From the NCBI GenBank assembly GCA_019055375.1, contig JAHQIW010001483.1, forward strand, positions 27,937 to 91,936: a stretch of DNA of 64,000 bases, read 5' to 3'. Source of the DNA: Parelaphostrongylus tenuis. Lineage: Eukaryota > Nematoda > Chromadorea > Rhabditida > Metastrongylidae. A program made the translations under genes and the position numbers. The notes under the pieces are model-generated. The model did no database searches and was not told the origin of the DNA. It worked only from the letters and a program-made list of their open reading frames with translations. Positions 1 through 11,420 of this stretch are shown piece after piece; the first letter of the stretch is position 1, and each line of letters begins with the position of its first letter.

Positions 1-107
1 CCTCGGACAGATAGACGACTTGATGACTCATGAGGGCGATATCGAATCACTTTCGTCGCGACAATATTGAACGATCGAAACGATTACACTCCAAAGACGT
101 AAAACAT
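1..107 (-). mobile_element. SINE-1 copy, cut by the window edge
   Basis: Mirror of the SINE-1 copy that spans 35960-36180 on the plus strand. Only the head half is present here, because the body would lie left of base 1. This shows that the window start falls inside the element, so the apparent outer end of the palindrome at 36066 is set by the window and not by a biological boundary. Confidence 0.6.
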
Positions 108-733
108 GAACGACAAAGCTAGGAAAATCCGTGCAGTTGTGTAAAAGAGAATAATTACTCCGAAGAAAAATTCCATGGTACAGAATTTGGTACCAAATGC
201 AGGTAAATTCGGAAAGTGAAGTGAGCATGAACTTGCTATCTAGTGCTACTTGTTTGGCAGCACAGTGTGCAGTCAACGTGACAAATACAAGATATGTGGG
301 TGAGAGAAGAGCGTTGGCCATCTGGTTATTGTGATTTTGTAAATGAAAGAATTCCCTATTCAGATAATGCTTGGACATTGATAGTTAGTTTATACAAACA
401 TAATAGAAAGTGCTAATGACATTCCATGAATAAACGTTTAATTTTTGCTCTCATTCAAAATTTCGTTGAAAACGCTTTCAAAGGAAAAGTGGAAATGCTA
501 AATACAAACCTTGGAATCAATCACATACTTTTCAATGATTGAGCCACGCGAGGTTGTTGAAAAAAATTTTCGGCTAACGTTGCGACGTTTTCGTCTCTTC
601 ACATCCGCTGATCCGTCGCTTGCCCACCGCTCTTGGCGCTCGCTGTGACTTCAACTTTGTCTTCAGTCGACTCGAATCGTCTTCGGTGGACAGCGCTCGA
701 ATGAGGAACCTCACTCAGTGTTTTTTCAAATAC

Positions 734-3596
734 GCGGCGGTTGATGGTGATAGTGATTATCCACTGATAAGATATCATAAAAGAGGTTGCTGATGATGTG
801 ATTGGCTGTTAAGAAAAAATCACATATAAAACGGTTGTCAATGATACTGACTGCCGTTGATAATAAACTATGCATAAGAAGAGTGAAGGGCATTATTGCA
901 CCCTCAAAAAAAACCGATTAAGTTGGAGGTTTATGCATGGGGCTGCCCTATCATTATCTTGCTACTTCGACATTTCAGTTAAATCTAATTTATTCAAAGA
1001 AATTAGTTGAACGACAGATAAATCATCATCATAAACAATGATATACAACCATTTGCTGTAAAGTGATTGATTGAATTACTCAGTAATTTGAGAAAAAAGG
1101 AGACTTGTGATCAAAGAATTAGGCGATGTCAGCTTTGAGTTAGTATATTTAAATTTTTTCCCGCCCGCAGACACTGCTTAAGGGTACGCAAAATGATAAT
1201 CCAATGGAGCAAATCACGGCCGTACTTTGGCTGAGGTGCCGTTGTCCAACTCTCCAAATTATGGGAACCGGCTTGTCAATGTGAGGTCAGTCGTTATCGC
1301 GGAGGACGGCAAGACGGGTTCATTTTTCGCACTGCTGTTGTCAGCTTTCGCAGTTGTTTCCCGTTTGGTTGGTACTGATTGTTTGCTTGCTGTTGATCAG
1401 CTTCAAAGCACCATGCCTTGCTAATCCCGGAAAACTGAGCATAACTTCCCGAGCATAGGAATTGATCTTTGATGGTTGTGGCAAGTTATTCGCTGCGATG
1501 CAACCAATAGACGAGGCGCGTGTTGTTCTCAGATTAAATCCAAGACTTTTGCCCAGTGATGATAATATAAGTAAGGTCCTTGTACTTTTGCAGCAGAAGA
1601 CTTTTGCAAACAGTTACGCTTGCAACATTGCCCCAATAGATCAATCATTTATGAGATGCCCATCCAGATATCACTTTGCAGTAGCTTATTTCAATTTCAT
1701 GACGAGGGATGGTGCTACCCCAGGAAGGGGGGAGAGGTGCTTTATACCCGTGGCGCGAGCCCAATGCGCTATCAGTTCGTGGGGCAAGGTGCTTTTATCA
1801 TATGTAACAAACAAGCCAGAATGGAGCTGTTTGACAGCTCGCATCAGCTTAGTCGAAGAGCTTGAGCCAATGACACATAGTCCAATCTGCAGTAGTGCCT
1901 GACCTTAACGCAGTGTTGATCTTCTCTGTCGTCTTCCTTGCACTGGTTTTATTCATACACTCAAAGCATTGTCGAACGCGGCTAATGGTGAGCGGTTTTG
2001 ATACACGATTAGTTAACCTGTTGCACGCGTGCCTTTTCATAGCATCTTTGCTAATGCTACTAAAGAACTTTCCAACATACTACAGCTTTTTGGCAATGGA
2101 GCAGTCTGAGCATAAAAAACTGAAGAAAATAATAGGGTGCAGTTAATAATGGGACCACTTAATGTGGATTGGTTACAAAACATGATTTCTTGGTAATGTC
2201 GAAGTGAATGTATAGTCGGTTTTCAAAGTGTCGTAGAGTTCATAGAATCTGTGCTGGAGAGGTGATGGACCGAACATAGAAACTGTGACATGATAAGTTT
2301 GGCTGCCAAATCAAACTCTTGAAAGCACTGACAAGAGTACAATGTATTTTGTGGGCCCTGACCGCTTATGACACTTGCACTGCTTAGAATACGTAGCGGG
2401 CATTTCGTACTAGTTTATCTCACATTTATGAAAATACATTGCTCTGAAGCCTCAAATTCAAAGAAATTCCTGATTCTGGCCAAATGCATGTTATAAAGTT
2501 GATTGATTTGTCGAACATTTGAAAGTGCATACTGTTACAACACGACATGCCTCATTATAATTGGTTCTTGTGGCTGACTAAATATTTCCTGAAAGAAGAA
2601 GCGTCAACGCCTAAATCTTATTTTTATAGACAATATATTTTAAAAAATTGTGGTATGCAAGAAAACATAACTGAATGTTGCACTACATAGAGAAAATAAG
2701 CACAATGGCAAAACATCAAGAGCTAAAGAGCTTCCTGAAGGACAACATAGTTGAAAGACTTTGACATGATTACAATAAAGCGGTCCACAGAGCTTAGAAA
2801 ACTAGAAAATCAACTAGATTCCAACATTATCTTCAAAGTACAATAAGGCCAATACTATCATGAGTTCACGTGAACTACGAAGTGCATTGAAAGTAGAACA
2901 TCAGCACACATGACGGTATTCATAGAAAGCATGAGATATAACACACCTTGAAAACGTGCTAATAATAATTGCTTAATACGTTAGCCGACCATCTATGAAA
3001 CCTAGATATTTGAAAGATGTACAAAAATCTACGCTATCCAAAGATACATTTGTTACGTGATCTACAACATATTGGACGTAAATGTGCATCACAGATCACT
3101 CACATCACCATGTACATGACATGCATAATTACCATTCGGCAAATGCAGATATTATCAAAGATGAAAAAAGGCCTTAATAGAAAAAAGCCGAAGAAAGCAA
3201 AAATGATTATTCATAATGTACATTCAGCAGAAATTCAAGGCGTTGACGTGGAACTGTTCCGCGTCAGAGGTCTCGAGATAGATCTGATGAGACCTAGACT
3301 TTTGTGAGCTGTCAATGGCACCTTTGCCAAAAGCATTCAAAAATCTGAGTAAAGTGAAATTTTTATCCACGCGATCACTGTGTCATATGCTGGTAATATT
3401 CTCGTCTACTAAGTTTTAAAAAAAGACGGACAATTTAAGAAATACGTGAATAGAAATAAAGCCGTTAGTATGAAAAAACGATAAAAACATACATGATTCC
3501 ACCTCTCTGATGGTACCGTGAATTTTTTGCTCAAGAAATCCTTTACTGATCAGTCCAGTCGATGCGGTCTTCAGCGACTTCTTCATCTCCATAGTT
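734..3596 (-). pseudogene. Left-arm copy of the first exons of candidate gene 1, frameshifted
   Basis: Reverse-complement counterparts of five exon-like segments of the right arm lie here: 734-763, 2081-2119, 2539-2588, 3224-3344 and 3493-3596, all on the minus strand. The segment at 2081-2119 has a run of six A (2114-2119) where the right arm has five T, so it is 39 nt against 38 nt, which breaks the phase-consistent chain seen on the right. A substitution at 2096 lies in the same segment. Read leftward, any following exons would lie outside the window. If the exons are real this is a decayed partial duplicate. If they are not, this is plain non-coding arm sequence. The 146-codon open frame at 1462-1902 starts with TTG, lacks a recognisable product and is probably spurious. 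Confidence 0.3.
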
Positions 3597-4189
3597 CTAA
3601 AGTCTTATGTAAAAGTAATATAAAGAAGGATGATACCTTATTGGTTGTCTGAATTTTAAAAATTTTTCTCGAAGTTGGTAAAGTTTATTCTATGCTAGGA
3701 TACGCCCGCTATAGGGAAAGTCTTTCATCGATTTTTGGAAAACCCCGTAATTTTTTGCTCGAGATCTTAAGGGTGAAGAACGTTTGTATTTTGATGAAAA
3801 AGATTTGAGATAAAAATTACTGTCTAACCAGTTCTATACCATTCGAATGATGGAAGGGCAATAGTGACTTGATGTCTGACCAACTTCAGCGACTTGTGTT
3901 TGCACAGTTCTTTTTGTTCTTTATATCTTCTTTGCGTTGCAGTTACGTTCTACATTGGAAGCTTTACGGCGTTTTTTTTTGGCAGTTGAACTTTACACAA
4001 CCATTGTGGAAGTCTTAGTTCACTAGCACAGAATTTCATTTCTGTATTTTACCGAAAGGGTCACCTGCTGGTATCATTAAAAGCTGACTAGTTGTCAAGA
4101 ATCTCTAAGCTTGAAAACTCTTTCAGGCACAGCTATGACAGCTAAATCATTTGAATTTCCCACCTTTATAGATACACCAGAACTCGTGT

Positions 4190-4450
4190 CAGAGTGATTA
4201 GTGATGTAAGAGCATCAGGAGAAATGTGCTGGTTCGACTCCATTCTGATACTGCTCAGTTATCACCTGAGAGCGTTTTAGCCTGGAGATCCTTAAAGAAT
4301 GGGAAGAAATCTGCCAGAGTGGCAATCTGCAGTATTCACGAAAAAAGAGGCAGGTCTTAAGCGACAATCAAAACAACATAAGAAGTGTTCCAAGACCTCT
4401 ATTATGATGAATGCGAGGAAACAAACCGAATGCTAGAAGCATTAGGATCC
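4190..4450 (+). mobile_element. SINE-2 copy (tRNA Ser/Leu-like head)
   Basis: The head holds an A-box-like GAGTGATTAGTGATGTAAG and a good B-box-like CTGGTTCGACTCC about 45 bp later. The tail shares GATGAATGCGAGGA and the following AACCGAATG motif with the copies at 53930-54200 and 54590-54990. Internal polymerase III boxes with a family-specific tail are the hallmark of tRNA-derived SINEs. The mirror copy is at 31616-31876. Confidence 0.55.
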
Positions 4451-5085
4451 ACTAGCAAAAAGTGTCATAGAGTCGTATGAAATGAAAAACATATGCACGC
4501 CCATGTCGACTTATGACGCATTATGGAGATGGTTGCATGGCTTTGGCAGCTACATTGATCTGGGGGAACCTATCGCAGTACCACTTCAATATTCACTATA
4601 CCAGCACACAAGGCCAACATCAATGAAGGCATTTTTAGGTTGTGGTGGAAAGTTTATTAGCTCACTCTCACAGATGTGGTCGAAGCAACAAGCAGGTATG
4701 CACTGTATGACAGCTCCAAGCCATTACGTCAGATACATCTTGCTATTATGGTTAGTGATTTCCAGACAAAACATCAAGTGATCCAAAACCCAGCGAACTA
4801 ACATTCCATTGAAAATCATCTCCTGCATCTTGAATTTGATTCAGAAATTCTGGGCAAGCAATTTATGTCTCGATAGAATTATATCGCTTGATATTCGTAC
4901 TCGGATTTAAACAATTAGTGAAAGTCTAAGGAAAGCGCTCTACTTAATGGAAAAGTTTTCAAATAATTTTGCACTAGGACTCACACGTCATCCCAAAAAG
5001 GGTAATGAATACCAGAAAGGTGAGTATATATATATATATTTATTTATTTATTTATTTATTATATATACTTATATACACCCGAAGC

Positions 5086-5340
5086 GCCGTAGCCGAGTGG
5101 ATGTGATGTCCGTCGCAGCGCGCGTGGAGTCGAGCTCGACCCTCTAACCCTCTCCGGCAGTAAACAACAGAGTTTCATGGAACACCATAGCTAGGCTAGC
5201 CTCGAGATTGCAAGGGCACTCGCTCAAACAGTACACTACGATGTTCAGGAAGAAGACGAAGAACGAATTGACTGCTACAATTACCGTGGTCAGTAAAGTG
5301 AAGAAAACACCGTAAAGACGAATCAATAAGGCATATATCA
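5086..5340 (+). mobile_element. SINE-2 copy, tail to tail with the RTE fragment
   Basis: The head reads GCGCCGTAGCCGAGTGG, a tRNA Leu/Ser-like A box, followed by a B-box-like GAGTCGAGCTCGACCCTC. The body shares CATAGCTAGGCTAGCCTCGAG and CGATGTTCAGGAAGAAGACG with other copies in the window. A (TA)n/(TTTA)n stretch at 5025-5070 precedes it. It ends a few bases before the 3' end of the minus-strand RTE fragment. The mirror is 30725-30980. Confidence 0.6.
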
Positions 5341-5344
5341 ATGT

Positions 5345-6315
5345 ACCACCTGTCTTCCCGTTGATCGTTGGGTGACTCGAGTGTTTACTAGCAACACTTC
5401 TATGTTTCCTTATCGCGTGCAAGAGTAGCCCACTGGGTCCTCTTTGCTCTAGGAATTTGCTGAGCATCATATCTTTCTTCTATAGCTTTCGTGAGGAAAT
5501 CGGACCAACAGGTCTGTGGCCTTCCTGTAGTGCGCTTGATGACCCGAGGAATTCAATCGGTAACGCCTCTCGACCATTGGTAGTCGTTGAAACGCATCAC
5601 GTATCCGGCCCACACTATCTTCGAAATTTTGACGTGTAGAACAGCATCTTTGATATTCGATTTTTGACGTAGGTCGCAACTTCGGATCCTTTCTCTCATT
5701 TGCGAGATACGGGACACTCCTAGCATCGACCTTTAGACTGCTCGTTTAATGACTCCAGTAATCTTTCATCTTGTTTGCGTAGCGACAAGGTTTCTGCTTT
5801 ATACATTAGGGAAGGGATAATCTCGAGTACAAAGGGTATGCACAGAGTCGGATGTTCTTTGTCCTCTTCAATGCTCTTGGACGTTCCCCGAGCCGCTCAT
5901 TTCCTCCTGCTCAAATCAAGAGCTAGGTCGTCTATCATGTTAATTTTACGACCTAGATAGGTGTAACTGGAGCATTCGGAGATTGTCGTTTTTTGAGCGG
6001 GAATGGGACATTCAAAACCCATCAATTCTCATGAACATCGTTTTCGTTGTATTTAGTTAGAGACCAATCCCTCCACAGGCGTTGTCGAAATGGGTCAACA
6101 ATCGTTCCACTTGGCTGTTTTTCGGTGTTATGGGGACGATATTATCAGCAAAGCGAGTGTGGTTTAATTGCCGATCGTTAATTTACACTCCCATATCGTT
6201 TCACTCTGACGTTGGCATGACGATTTGGAGGGTGGCAGTAAATAATTTTGAAGAAATTGTTTCAACTTGTCGAAACCCTTTTCTTACGTCGATGGTGATA
6301 TTGTTGTAGAACGAG
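5345..6315 (-). mobile_element. 5'-truncated RTE-type LINE fragment, left arm
   Basis: The minus strand encodes, with frameshifts and stops, the second half of an RTE reverse transcriptase and the C-terminal region. Recognisable blocks in order are YNNITIDVRKGFRQ, a decayed FADN at the FADD active-site position, a LGRKINMIDDLA-like block, TRSNIKRAVKGRC-like sequence, KIVWAGYVMRF and the terminal DRK-W segment near 5420. The intact counterparts are in the element at 43980-46905. The endonuclease and the N-terminal part of the RT are missing, as expected for 5' truncation during target-primed insertion. The fragment is joined directly to Penelope-like sequence at about 6315. The mirror is 29750-30721. 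Confidence 0.8.
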
Positions 6316-7290
6316 GATATTCTGTTTTCGCAAATGATCAGGTGTATTATACCAGATCTCATGCAGTGAGCCGTCTCTGCCATTTGAGCAAACTTTGCAG
6401 ATATTGATTTCGCAGAGGCGGTCATAGAGCTATTTGTGAATTAATTGGCGCTTTAGTGCCTTTAGGGGTAATTCAACTATTGCTATCGAATTATCCCAAC
6501 CTTCTTTTTTAAGCAGCGTTTCATAGCTGCACTTACTTCATTAGAAATAAAAGGCAGATTGAATGGAACTTTATCCTCGCCAGGCTTTCCATTTGGGGGT
6601 GCCGAATATCCTATAATCTTAAACTGAGGAGCTCTACATTATGTTCTTTTCCTGTGCGCACACTGACACCTGTTCGAAACATGTTCTCCACAAGTGCGCA
6701 TTTGTGTGCGGCGGATGGGAATATAGGTGATGAACCAGAATGTTTTTGTTGCTTAGCTAGCGATACCATTGTGTGCTGCAGAAGTTTTTCAAAAGGTTGA
6801 CTTGAACTCTTAAAAATGGCAGCCACTTTGACTCAGGCTTTTTAAGGTGAATTTCATGTACTCTGACTAATTATTTAGCAACTCAAAACATTCACCTGTC
6901 TCCTCCTGCGTTGAGCAGACCACAGAACAATTATCTATATCCCTATAGTAGAGTAATGTCAGCAAATCGATTATTGGGGTCTCTACTTTTGACACAGAAG
7001 TGATAGCAGGGGTCGGAGTTAGTCGTTGTCACATTGTCAGCCTCTGATCTGCCGAAAATAATTCCCAGACCACCTGGAAAATGAGCAGTTTAGGCACTCT
7101 TTTGAAAGAGCCATAACCTGTCGAATCGTGAGTCATTTTGATTTGCGATTCTATTAAGTCAAGTGCTAAAGTAGCCCTATGCAGAAAATTCGAAAATCTT
7201 TTGAACAAGTCGCGCAGACCAGCTTCATCAACAAAACACCACAGCACAGTTAACAAAAGCTCTAAGAGCCAATCCAACATCAATAGTGTG
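6316..7290 (-). mobile_element. Penelope-like element, reverse transcriptase and linker part, left arm
   Basis: The minus strand, read with frameshifts, shows a Penelope-type RT. Blocks in order are VPKLL..., QRLTPTPAI, YRDIDNCSVVCSTQEE (the YxDD-type active site, decayed to DIDN), then the NMFRTGVSV block, a linker, a CxxC-like NICKVC segment and the beginning of the GIY-YIG domain (SGIIHLIICEN). The GIY-YIG domain is cut off there by the RTE fragment. The order RT, linker, GIY-YIG is diagnostic of Penelope-like elements. The product is dead: stops and shifts occur throughout. The mirror is 28773-29747. Confidence 0.75.
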
Positions 7291-7379
7291 CCAGATCAAT
7301 CAAGGGTTACCGTGTTAGGAAGCATGACTCCCCCTATAATGCGCGTTCACTCGTAGAAATCGGCTCAAGTTTCTCCCCG

Positions 7380-7835
7380 GCACAACTCATTTTAAGGAAA
7401 GACTTCGACTCCGTTGAAAGGCCAGACTAGAACCAACGAACAGACACGAACCTTTAAAATATAGGGGCAACACCTACACCAGATTTTTTCTCGAGCGTTC
7501 TCTAAGCAGCAAGGCCCTAATGGCAAGGTGGATATCAATTTTCGCATATTTTTAAACGAAACTCTTACAATTCTAAAGCACTACCGAGGAAAAATATTTA
7601 GTTCCGAGTTAACTCAGCGCAGAAAAACGGCATGCGACAGATACGGGAGCTAATGAATTTCAAGACAACTAGATTATCAGTTAATGGCAAAGAAGGAGAG
7701 TTTGTAGTAATTGCCAATCAGATAGATATTGCGATAACAAAGAAACACCTTGAAAACACCACACTTTATCGTCCATCATCAGATATGGGATTCCAAAAAC
7801 GATGTAGAAAAAAAACAAAGAATGGGCAAAATTAG
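7380..7835 (+). mobile_element. Penelope-like element, N-terminal part, inverted relative to its RT
   Basis: The plus strand encodes blocks VDINFRIFLNETLTILKHYR, LMNFKTTRLSVNGKEGEFVV and DIAITKKHLENTTLYRPSS, which match the N-terminal region of the element at 41985-43600 (there DMKFRIFVNETFEILSHY and ATLYRPSS). In that other copy this region is collinear with the RT on the minus strand, whereas here it is on the opposite strand to the adjacent RT part. A local inversion, or the inverted partner of a head-to-head pair of insertions, would explain this. The mirror is 28228-28683. Confidence 0.65.
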
Positions 7836-7839
7836 GAAG

Positions 7840-9420
7840 ATTTACTCGCTTATTAAATCACTGAATCCAATGTTACAATTGTACTGTCTCATAGTAAGGG
7901 ACTGAACGCTTGCAAAAACATACTTAACATTTCCGTAAGGCCGATTCCTCAAATGGGGTTATATCAAGAGTGACGTCAGCTCATAATGATGTCATGACGG
8001 TGAACAGAAATTCCTACAACAGTAGGCGATATACGCGGAAGTACTTTTCCATTAGACGGCGCGGAATGAAAAAAACGACCCTTCTCGTTGAACAAGACCT
8101 TTACACAAAAGTGTTTGCAATCAGTCGAAAGCTCAAATCCCGGGGTATTGCGTTGCATTCGCTCTTTTTTGAAGGCCTTTTTATAGCGCTTTAGTATCCG
8201 CTATCAAGTAGGGAAGTGGAGATACAATAATAAAAGGAGGCAAAGTGGGTTGTTCTCTAAGCCATTTACAGTCGATTACATGCGGCTGTCATTGATTATG
8301 TTATATAGACAGATTCCTTCGAGGTTTTAAACTATGATTTATACCTTCTTTGAAAGATCTTCAGTTTTCCTTAAGTTTTCTATGTCAATGGCTAACATAG
8401 TTCTCTGCTGTCTTTCCTGTTTCAAGAATGGATCGAAGTTCTAAAATGAGGTTTTAGAACAACCCATTAAAGCCCAATATCTTATGAACCCTTTGAGCTC
8501 CACGTTCACCAAATATGAGCTCAAAGATGAGGTATATGAGGTTCTCGTCAGAGTCATCTTCATCTCCACCACCTCACCGGTCAATGACTGAGCGTTTCGC
8601 GTATCTAAGTCGTCTATATTGCTGCCTATTTTTGTGTTTCAGTGAGATACTACGCATTGAAATAATACATCAAGTATCATGCTTTCATTCGTAATCATCA
8701 ACGTATGCATTACGAACCTTAAGCGTCCAATCAGAGTTCGCTTTCGCGTGCTATGTCATGCCATAAAACTCATCCGATAACAATCTTTGCAAAGCAACGG
8801 GAAGTTAGGACGAAAATATGTGCAGCACAGTAATGGCTAGAGTTTACATAGGCTCCAAACTGGCTATTAATGATAACGGGTAACGCCTAGTTGCATAAGA
8901 CTGTGCTCTATATTCGCATGTGGTGTTGATAGCATCAGCGAGGCTTTGTGACCTTGTCTAATCTCTCATCGAAGTCTGCTCTTTTGAGTAAGGAAACTGT
9001 GCTCACGAAGCTTCTAGTCACTGAGCGCAAATGGAGCACTCTACAGATACCTTGGAAAAACATGGTCCAGAAGGAATAAACAGTGAATAAATTTTGAAAC
9101 ATTGAAATCTCGGCAGCGACTTCAGTTCGATTATGTTCAGTGCCGACTTGTGTTCCTCGCACCATTTCCGTTAACTGGTGATCGTTCATAGAGCTGATAG
9201 TGTATTACATGATTGGATAAATGAAACAAAGAGCCTTGGATGGTGTGGCGAACAGCATATGAAGGTTCGATAAGCACAACTGTGGGTTTAATTTGTATCT
9301 TAAATTAATAGTTTTTCTGATATCTCATCGCTCTCATGGTTGTACCTCACAACGTGCACTGCATGATTAGGAAAATGGTAGTTCAATAGTAAAAACATAG
9401 AACTCCTTTTCATTCAGTCA
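7840..9420. other. Left-arm stretch without a supported gene
   Basis: I see no recognisable mobile element here. The minus strand at about 8453-8572 is the mirror of the exon-like segment 27491-27610. Open frames at 7970-8194 and 8935-9189 have no recognisable product and no convincing splice context. Confidence 0.4.
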
Positions 9421-9760
9421 CTTTTAACGGTGCTATGATATTATAAATTGATGCAAAGTGATGTGCAAATTTTTGCGTCAGTTGGGACTCGAACCCACAT
9501 TTTACCGTATCCGTACGGTGCCTGCTCGAACCGCTGTACTACCGACGTTTGTTTTGACTCCACTCTTTCTACATTACGTCTCGTAGTGTCGAGTAGTGTC
9601 AAAACAAGGGGTGGTATCTATGTGTCGGCAACCAGCCATCAACAGTCTGACGTCCCCGGATAGCGTGAAATGTGGGTTCGAGTCCCAGCTCACGTGAAAC
9701 TTTTGCACATTACTCTGCATCAGCGGATATAGATAAAACGTAGTCTTTGGTTCAGTCTCC
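9420..9760. mobile_element. Foldback element with tRNA-like ends, left arm
   Basis: The two ends are inverted copies of each other over roughly 90 bp: ATGCAAAGTGATGTGCAAA and GGGACTCGAACCCACATTTTAC on the left match TTTTGCACATTACTCTGCAT and the complement of GTGAAATGTGGGTTCGAGTCCCA on the right. Both ends carry a perfect B box (GGTTCGAGTCC). The left end, read on the minus strand (about 9473-9547), can form a seven-pair acceptor-like stem (CGTCGGT with ACTGACG), an anticodon-like ACCGT/ACGGT stem and a T arm. The anticodon loop would be six bases and the D arm is poor, so it is tRNA-like but not a tRNA gene. The mirror is 26303-26643. Confidence 0.6.
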
Positions 9761-10310
9761 CATCCAGGCTAACCAGGTACAATTCGTTCAGGTTCTATGA
9801 ACAGCAAAAAAATAGGACATAGTTGCTGACGTTGTGGAGTTTTTATTCTCATACAGAAATGAGACTTAACAGATGTTCAAAACGTGACTACCAATTTTTG
9901 TGCTCAGCATGAAGAGCCAGTGTTATGTCTGCATGAATTTAAGACCAATGTTCTTCAATTGTTCTACGCTTGCTGTGACCAATTTTGTGATTGATTGCGA
10001 GTGTATTACCACCTCGGCTATCTTGCTTCTAGTGATAATATGCTTTTTCGTTACGAAGAAATGTGTAGGCATTTGTGAAGGATTTTGTTGAGCATGTCTG
10101 CTAAAGTAAGTGCTTTCTGTTCCTCATAGGTAGCCATTTGTGTGGATAAAAACTTGTCACTCTAAAACTTCTTGTCTTTCTACAAATGTGCTATTCCACT
10201 AAAACGTGTATTACAAAAGCAAATATATCAGTTTACAGTAGAAGTTGGTGTAGTTATTTGAAACAAACAGTTTGGGTTTTTCATTAGTGAGCGTTTCTGT
10301 TCTTACTAAT
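9760..10310. other. Left-arm stretch with nothing recognised
   Basis: It lies between two foldback elements. The 63-codon open frame at 9900-10091 is hydrophobic towards its end but has no recognisable motif. It is identical in the mirror at 25972-26163. Confidence 0.3.
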
Positions 10311-10930
10311 CACATAATTGCTATCTGAGCTAACTCATTACGTGGCTTGTTGAATGTGCTCTTGTACAGCTCGATACACGCATTTCGACCTTGACAGTCT
10401 CGTCGGACGGGCAAAACTCTTCGTCTTTTAGCCAATCCTCTTTGAGTGGTTCAATCGCCGCACTAAGAGTAGACGACGACGAACGATTTACACTTCACTA
10501 ATGTCAAGTGAAAATCACTAAAACAGCAGTTTGTACACTCGATTGTTCTTTTTTGATTACTTGAAATAGATTATAACTGTATAATTGACGGTTTAATTAT
10601 ATGACGGTACTTAACATTATAATTATATAACGGTAAAATCTATTTCAAAGCATCAGGCAAGAGCATTCGAGTGCTCAACATTGCAGCTCTAGTTATTCTA
10701 CTTGACAGCAGAGCAGTATGACTCATTCGTCGTCAACTACTCTCAGTGGGGGAATGGAGCACCCACAGAGGATTGACTAAGAAGACGAAGGGTCCTCCCG
10801 ACTGACGAGACTGTCAAGGTAGAGACACGTGTATCGGACTGTACAGGAGCCCATTTAACACACCACATGCCAAATTGGCTCAGGTAACAATGATGAGATA
10901 TATTGTAATTTGAGCATGGTCTTAAGATTC
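10310..10930. mobile_element. Foldback element, family with CTTAAGACCA ends, left arm
   Basis: Two inverted halves of about 250 bp flank a short AT-rich centre. The outer parts match after reverse-complementing (TACAGCTCGATACACG / TACAGTCCGATACACG, CCTTGACAGTCTCGTC in both, TTCGTCTTTTAGCCAATCC / TTCGTCTTCTTAGTCAATCC). The centre at 10560-10648 is closed by TTGAAATAGATT and AATCTATTTCAA. No coding capacity is visible. The related copy at 60485-60725 shares GATGAGACTGTCA-type internal sequence and the ...TGAGCGTGGTCTTAAG end. The mirror is 25130-25750. Confidence 0.65.
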
Positions 10931-11149
10931 TCAAAATAACATTAATAAATTATCAAATTTTGTCATGAATAACCTAGAAAAATGCCCTTTACCCTTTTTA
11001 TATTCTAGAAAACAAGCTTATCATTATTTAATTGATCAATTTATTTGAGCAAATGCGCTTGTTTTTAATGGTGCGGTCAGTTCAATCTTCTGTTTGCTCT
11101 AGGACATTGATGTTATTAGCTCTGTACTGAAATCTGACAATCATTTCAA

Positions 11150-11420
11150 TCGAGGTGTTGCTAGTGTCGATCAATCGATGGTCAATGGCTCAATCTCACG
11201 CTCCAAGACTCACAAAGTCTTCCATTCCTTCGGATTCGGTAAATAAATGAAAGGCTTATCGGGAAGGAAAGATGGATTCACTGATTTAATAAATACTTTG
11301 AAAACCGCGAGTCATTACGTAGGCCAAATATGCATTCAAGACCTCAAACGAGGTAAAGAATTGGGGACGAATGGTTCACTGCGCATCCCTCAAAAATTGA
11401 TCGACGTCGGGAGTTTTTGG
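11150..11420 (+). mobile_element. SINE-1 copy, left arm
   Basis: Shares with the other SINE-1 copies the block GATCAATCGATGGTCAATGG, a CTTCCATTCCTTCGGATTCGGTAAAT segment and the tail GCGCATCCCTCAAAAATTGATCGACG. The head with its A box is worn. The mirror is 24640-24910 on the minus strand. Confidence 0.55.

Noticed and set aside
1462..1902. 146-codon frame in the left arm (mirror 34165-34605)
   Set aside because: Starts with TTG, no known motif, and overlapping frames on the same and opposite strand are also open.
4120..4191. Exon-like segment after CTCTTTCAG on the plus strand of the left arm (TAMTAKSFEFPTFIDTPEL)
   Set aside because: No donor, stops at the SINE-2 head, and it would run opposite to the other exon-like segments of the arm.
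9473..9547. Possible tRNA gene on the minus strand
   Set aside because: The anticodon loop would have six bases, the D arm is weak, and the segment is one of two inverted ends of a foldback element.
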